64,000 bases of DNA from Macrocystis pyrifera. Lineage: Eukaryota > Sar > Phaeophyceae > Laminariales > Laminariaceae. The DNA lies in contig JASSKH010000028.1 in assembly GCA_031763025.1 (NCBI GenBank), positions 6,335,324-6,399,323 on the forward strand, in the 5' to 3' direction. The notes beneath the pieces were generated by a model that saw only the letters and a program-made list of their open reading frames with translations, did not search any database and had not been told where the DNA came from. Both the position numbers and the translations under genes were made by a program. The number at the start of each line of letters is the position of its first letter. The stretch's first letter is position 1. Shown in pieces: positions 61,204-64,000 of the stretch.

Positions 61204-64000
61204 GCACACACCCAAAAAAACAAAAAACAAAAAAAGTGGCGGGAGGGAAAAATATATCGTCGAGATACTTCCAGCCGCTCGGCGTTTGCACTCACTCCCC
61301 CGGCGTCGATAGCATCAGCTTACCAGGCCAGGTACCAGTGCCAGGGTGTGAAATTCATCCGAGGCGGCGTGTTATCTTTGCGTGTTACGCAGAATCGTAC
61401 CTGAGGTATGTACTGCTGCTTTACACGTTCACGACTTCTTTCTGTACAAAACTTACAGCGTAAGAGACCATATATAGTAGTCCTGGTACGTGTATATGAG
61501 GTGTTATTTTACGAGACATACTTAATGGTATGGTACGAGGCGGCAACTCGGGTACACCGCAATGCGCAACGTCTCGGGGAGTTCCGTATACAGGCGTGAA
61601 AAACTATAGCCCCCCTCCCAATTACCCCGCTCCCCACCCGATAGAACGCATGGCTCACTACGTGACTGGTCGCAACTATATGTACGTAGGCAATGCAATG
61701 CAATGCAATGCAATGCAAAGGCGATGCAAGGCAAGGCAAGGCAATACGAGGCAGAACCAGGTAAGGCAAGGTGAAGAAGCAAAGCAAGGCAAACAAGGCA
61801 ATGCAACGCACTGCAAAGCAAAGCAAAGCAAGCCAAGCCGAGACTAGGAAAGGCAAGGCAAGGCAAGGCAAGGCAAGGCAATGCCGCCACAACAGACCAC
61901 CGCCGGAGAGAGCGGCAGAATGGGCGGAGTCATCAACTCACGTAAAACCACGCAAATCAAGGGGTGGGTTGCGTGTTGCGTGCTGCTATACTATACTAGC
62001 ATGAATAACGATGTATTGGTGTGCTGTAGTAGTACCTGTGGTATGCTCACTACACCTTAAGAGTGAAATTTTAGGGGGGGGGGGGGGGGGGGGGGGGGAA
62101 TGAGAGAAAAGGAAAAAAAAAAAAAAAAAGTCTACAATACAACTCCCCCAAAAGCCACGGCCGAAGGCATAAAACATGGCCAAAAGGCAAGCAAAACGGC
62201 CGAAAGGCAAGCAAAAAAGGGCAAAAAGTGTGCGTGGTACAACAAGGGGCTCATCACCAAGGAGAAACAAAAACACACAAATCTTCGCTCGCACCGCAAC
62301 CATCACTCGTCGTCGGTGCAATACCCGCCCAGACTGGTGACAAAAGTGAAAAAAAAAAACAAATGAACACACAATTTGTACACGAAAAAAATCACACAAG
62401 AGAGATACGAGAGAAACCGTTTACGGAATACATCACGCCAACGTACAATGGAAAACTGGGGTGGAAACGGATTACGCCCCCCCCCCCCCCCCCAACCTCA
62501 CCGCTCGCTACCGCGAAGAGCGGCAAAAACCCGCGCGGCATCGACCTTACAACCGATTTTCCTCAACGGCGTAAAACTAAAAAAAAAAAACAGGCCAAGT
62601 GCTTTGAATTTTCTGACACTCTTACCAGCCCACTGCATTGCCTTTCCGATAGCAACAAAATATATACCGGCGACCGCGCTCCTTGCAACCCCGTCTCTAC
62701 CGGCCACCACCCGCCGACACCCGCGACGGCGCCGGGTTCGCCCGCGGAACCGTGCTCCGAGTACACGCACGCACACGAAAAACGAAAGAAGAAAAAAGGA
62801 AAGAAGGGCTGAAAGTGCCAAGAGAAGAATACAAAGAACCGCTGGAAAGGTCCGGCAAGTAATAAAAGGAGGCGATTTCCAAGCGGGAGCTCTGAGAGGC
62901 CAGGGATGTACCAACCGAGCACGCTCAGAGAGTGAGATATATCTATCAGAGAGTGAGATATATCTGTAAGTAGTTCTATATATACCAGGTAGGTACGAGG
63001 CGTAGGTAAACCACAAAAATCACGCAAACGACAAAAAAAATACAAGAGGCTTTATGCTAAATGAAAACGGGACTGCCACTACTCCTCTAATACGCTGCGC
63101 ACGGCTCTGTGACCGGTGTAAACCTTTTGTGCAGCAAAGCTCTTCCAGAGGCGCACGCGCAAGCACGCTATGTATAAAAGAAAGGTGTATTTTCATCGAA
63201 AACAACATCGAACGGAAAACGAGAACAAGAAAAAAAAACAAAAAAAAAACGTAGAGGTCATAGGCAAAAAAGACGAAAGAGAGCTCAATTTAATTCCTCC
63301 TTTCGTTTGCGACAGGCAAGCCGAGAAAAAAAAAAGTTGAAAAAAAAAGCCGGTACTCTCCCTCCCCTCACAAGCAAAAAAGCGAGCACCAATCGGTATA
63401 ATCGTCAACAGGGTAAATTCGGGGCTCAGGCGCTCCCGCCCCGCCCTTGTTTTATCGGGTGGGGGCGTACTCATTTGTTGCTTGCCTTACTCATTTGACC
63501 ATTGACCACGCAGCCCTTGCGAGACGGAGCACTCGGGCGGGCGGGCGGGGGGGGGGGGGGGGGGGGGGGGGGGCGGAAGGGGGGGGGGGGGGAGAAGGGC
63601 AAAAACCATCAATCAATCGCCATCGGTACACACATGGCCAACGGGAAAATGTCGTCAATGGGCATTGGGACCAACGGCATCTGCACCCCCCCCGGCGCCC
63701 GTATCGGGACCATCACTCACCCGCAGGTCTTGAGACTTTGCCAGCTTTACCGCCAGCCCCCCCTCCCGCTCCCGCGCCGGCCTCCCTCCATCGCGGTCCG
63801 CCGCTCCTCCCTCCCCCTCGTACCTGACCTGGTACTTCAGATCCGCCGGTATCGCGTCCGGAATTTCAACCATCCCCGGCCCTCCCACGTCCCCCCCCCC
63901 CCCCCCCCCCCCCCTCCTCCTCCTCCTCCTCCTCCTCCCCCACTCCCTCCCCCCTCTCGATACGGAACTCCCGCCGATCCGAGCCTCTGCGGACCCATCG
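43098..64000 (-). CDS. TUP1: TUP1-family WD40 transcriptional corepressor (partial)
   Basis: Minus-strand exons: 63829-64000 (open to the edge), 52795-52911, 51042-51214, 49135-49291, 46535-46705, 45935-46108 and 43451 leftwards. Tup1 corepressors are recruited to promoters by DNA-binding proteins and silence genes through chromatin and Mediator contacts in the nucleus. Seven blades are visible: SVVCCVRFSADG, YVRAVCFSPNG, SEVYSLDWVSTMIASGSGDG with IRLWD, DGVTSVVLKQ joined to DTKMVAAASIDRVVHVW, SVYAVTFSQDGNRLVSGGLD, YVLSVCFSQDGKYIISGSKD with VTIWD, and SVIGVSVSPSHGTFATGSGD with VWNY. SVVCC-VRFS and DGVT-SV are Tup1 hallmarks. All phases agree. The edge exon reads EIPDAIPADLKYQ, like the IP-x2-LK segment before fungal Tup1 propellers; an exon encoding the roughly 25 residues between it and blade 1 was not found. 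The N-terminal coiled coil lies outside. The intron 46706-49134 has a GC donor. After VWNYAEM the frame meets a G run and probably shifts into an Arg-Ser tail. Confidence 0.9.
43927..44040. mobile_element. MITE-A copy 18, decayed
   Basis: Left end TACTCACGGGGTACCATAG, right end CCATGGTCCCCCCGAAATA. Both termini have several substitutions. Last TUP1 intron. Confidence 0.8.
44239..44472 (+). repeat. Repeat P2 copy, full length, G tail of 30
   Basis: 30 G (44239-44268) then CGTACGCATTTGTTGCTTGC, CATTTGACCATTGACCACG and TTTCGAGCCGGAGCACCG. The right end TTATCCCCTTCC to CTATCTCCTAGG matches 20284-20516, defining a unit of about 200 bp plus the homopolymer. Confidence 0.88.
44615..44890 (+). repeat. 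Repeat P1 copy, full-length reference
   Basis: The most complete P1: GGTACTCAGTATCATGCATG, GGCCGTAGTCGTATGACC, CCTCGCATCCCTACAACG, GGGACGGAGCACGTCGGG, CACCAAGCGCGAAGCG, GTGTCCGGCGAGTCGCATC, CGCTCGTGAGGCGGAC and an end near GTCCGGTGCACC. It follows the P2 copy by about 150 bp. Confidence 0.88.
45680..45744. repeat. AAGGACCGTT hairpin repeat, copy 1
   Basis: Arms GAAAAAGTAAGGACCGTTG and CAACGGTTCTTACATTTTC flank a 19-bp loop. The same design recurs at 50530 and 59650. Solo arms occur at 1-22, near 3480 and near 45.1 kb. TUP1 intron. Confidence 0.75.
46104..46334. repeat. Tandemly duplicated 3' splice site of a TUP1 exon
   Basis: On the minus strand the true acceptor reads CCGCCAG then GTGTGGGAC (exon begins 46108). 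A second CCGCCAG/GTGTGGGAC lies at about 46325, 217 bp upstream in transcription, preceded by the same C/T-rich tract. The unit spans acceptor, first exon bases and intron. The decoy would encode VWDVRVSSP before running on. Confidence 0.8.
46750..47184. mobile_element. MITE-A copy 19, interrupted by SINE-1
   Basis: The left piece TATTACGGGGGACCGTAGTA (46750-46769) and the right piece ATAGGACCGAATATTGTC to GGTCCCCCCCGTAATA (about 47094-47184) are the two parts of one MITE split by a SINE. TUP1 intron with the GC donor. Confidence 0.85.
46770..47093 (-). mobile_element. SINE-1 copy C, inside a MITE
   Basis: The minus strand starts near GCCGGCGTCCCCGGTGGC and has the GGCTTGGTAGGTGGTCCGC A-box region and GGTTCAAGCCCCACC B-box region. 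The full body follows and an A-rich tail appears as T at 46770-46777. Insertion into the MITE shows it is younger than that MITE copy. Confidence 0.9.
47699..47740. repeat. Poly-G run, 42 nt
   Basis: G homopolymer (C on the transcribed minus strand of TUP1) in the GC-donor intron; no P1 or P2 junction beside it. Confidence 0.95.
47850..49134. repeat. Degenerate array carrying copies of an exon/donor boundary
   Basis: About 1.3 kb of ACC/AAC-rich sequence with units of roughly 100-330 bp. A CACTCGCCTGCTTGAGCAC-like block, which at 49129-49147 is the end of a TUP1 exon plus its GC donor, recurs near 47994, 48261, 48377, 48597, 48726 and 48948. A second shared block (ACATCCATGTGTAAC type) precedes several of them. 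Translations as Thr/His/Gln- or Val/Gly-rich frames are artefacts. Confidence 0.75.
49129..49137 (-). other. Non-canonical GC splice donor
   Basis: The exon encoding DGVTSVVLKQ ends CTCAAGCAG and the intron begins GCGAGTGG; the next exon begins GACACGAAGATG in phase, rebuilding the conserved Tup1 blade. No GT donor in the right phase is available nearby. CAG/GCGAGT fits the minor GC-AG class, which normally has an otherwise strong consensus. Confidence 0.8.
50530..50593. repeat. AAGGACCGTT hairpin repeat, copy 2
   Basis: ACATACAAGGACCGTTTATA faces AAACGGTCCTTGAATTTCGG around a short loop. The best preserved copy. TUP1 intron. Confidence 0.78.
52496..52692 (-). repeat. Repeat P1 copy with C-tract end
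   Basis: GTAGGATGCAGCTCGCCC, CATGCGACTCGCTCAACACC, GAAGCAATGTCTGCCTGG and ACGGCCATGCATGCCATGAG then TACA and C-rich DNA. It begins about 100 bp 3' of the blade-1 exon donor in TUP1. Confidence 0.85.
53729..53766. repeat. CTG repeat
   Basis: About 12 CTG units after CTGTTCTTGCTGTTCTTG. It lies in the long TUP1 intron; on the transcribed strand it is CAG. Confidence 0.9.
54117..54248. mobile_element. MITE-A copy 20, with AT expansion
   Basis: Left end TATTACGGGGGACTCTAG, right end ATCTGGTCCCCCGTAATA. The centre has expanded to an ATATATATAT run. Long TUP1 intron. Confidence 0.88.
55228..55370. repeat. GGGTA-like array
   Basis: About 140 bp of degenerate GGGTA/GGGCA units similar to the TAGGG array in RPN5 intron 4, but shorter and less regular. 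Confidence 0.75.
56338..56790. repeat. Repeat family D, copy 2
   Basis: Shares GGGGCTCCGACCCACCCT, GGCCAGGCGTACGATAAA, CCGCTGGTGTGTACAAAA, CTCTCGCCCCCTAGAG and CGTTGGCCTTGCCCGG in order with 41863-42295. The ORFs across it do not correspond between copies, so it is probably non-coding. Confidence 0.75.
59233..59587 (+). mobile_element. SINE-1 copy B, intact
   Basis: Head GCCGGCGTCCCCGGTGGC with A box GGCTTGGTAGGTGG and T arm GTGGGTTCAAGTCCCAC, a perfect 5-bp stem. The body is complete to GGGCTGGGAAGTAAAAGTGA and it ends in an A-rich tail with ATATATA. It appears the youngest and most complete copy. Confidence 0.92.
59650..59716. repeat. AAGGACCGTT hairpin repeat, copy 3
   Basis: ACCGAAATTATAAGGACTG and ACCGTCCTTGCATTTACGT arms around a central TAATATCATATC loop. 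It lies between SINE copies B and D. Confidence 0.72.
59979..60318 (-). mobile_element. SINE-1 copy D, inverted to copy B
   Basis: The T run at 59979-60000 is the A tail read on the plus strand. The body and head follow in reverse, ending CGGGGACGCCGGTGTATA. B box GAGTTCGAGTCTCACC in sense. Copies B and D lie 390 bp apart in opposite orientations and could pair in a transcript. Confidence 0.92.
61692..61882. repeat. GCAAT/AAGGC pentanucleotide arrays
   Basis: Units of AATGC at 61692-61720, AAGGC at about 61724-61745, then mixed units and AAGGC again at 61848-61880. The AAGGC unit is the complement of the GCCTT array in RPN5 intron 2. Confidence 0.85.
63459..63592 (+). repeat. Repeat P2 copy between G runs
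   Basis: GGGGGCGTACTCATTTGTTG, CATTTGACCATTGACCACG and GCGAGACGGAGCACTCG, then a GGGC run and about 25 G. It lies about 240 bp 3' of the edge TUP1 exon donor at 63828. Confidence 0.85.

Larger units (their letters stand above)
52912..63828. other. Long TUP1 intron (about 10.9 kb) with coding-like islands
   Basis: One short TUP1 exon must lie here but I could not locate it. Contents: a CTG run (53729), MITE copy 20, a GGGTA array (55.23), family D copy 2, the hairpin repeat and two SINEs (59.2-60.3). There are also an AAGGC array (61.7), A and G homopolymers, and a P2 copy (63.46). Minus-strand islands at 57416-57560 (ends NRALAAESHPSAMR) and 60532-60720 (ends YADKSLEIRLSQD) look coding but are unassigned. 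Confidence 0.5.

Overview
The window is nuclear DNA of a gene-poor, intron-rich eukaryote. Introns run from a few hundred bases to about 11 kb and are packed with short non-autonomous repeats, homopolymer C/G runs and microsatellites. The best inference is a brown alga or related stramenopile. A genuine Tup1-type corepressor (its SVVCC...VRFS blade is the fungal/oomycete/amoebozoan type, not plant TOPLESS or animal Groucho) sits in a genome far too intron- and repeat-rich for a typical fungus. This is inference from architecture, not proof of taxon.

Layout. 0.7-0.85 kb (+): a possible first exon with a mitochondrial presequence. 4.3-7.6 kb (-): a gene assembled here from four or five exons whose phases all agree, encoding an unrecognised basic protein with a C-terminal Cys/His cluster of PHD/C1 type; its first CxxC is created across an exon junction. 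10.1-14.6 kb (-): a probable secreted or membrane protein of unknown family, with a signal-peptide exon and two beta-strand-rich exons. 14.7-32.2 kb (+): RPN5/PSMD12, a 26S proteasome lid subunit, eleven exons, the best supported gene; it is divergent from the previous gene with under about 400 bp between coding starts. 32.2-43 kb: no confident gene, mostly repeats, plus a G-rich low-complexity coding-like stretch on the minus strand at 40.6-41.3 kb. 43.1 kb to the right edge (-): a TUP1-family WD40 corepressor with seven blades spread over six exons and its N-terminal half beyond or near the window edge.

Repeats. At least 20 copies of a palindromic MITE of about 110 bp (TIR starts TTACGGGGG, TA target duplication) occur, mostly in introns and intergenic DNA. 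Four copies of a tRNA-headed SINE of about 330 bp are present, one inserted inside a MITE. A second tRNA-like repeat occurs twice. Two families (P1, P2) end in long poly-C/poly-G tracts joined through the same GTACTCA-type junction. There is a small hairpin family (AAGGACCGTTT arms), and two further dispersed families (D, E). No LTR retroelement, viral relic, rRNA, CRISPR or bona fide tRNA gene was recognised.

The most unusual observations are tandem arrays that copy splice sites: the TUP1 intron after blade 4's first half has a GC donor and carries several degenerate copies of that exon/donor boundary; the next intron carries a duplicated 3' splice site; and RPN5 intron 10 has its donor as the first unit of a GTAT microsatellite of about 315 bp.
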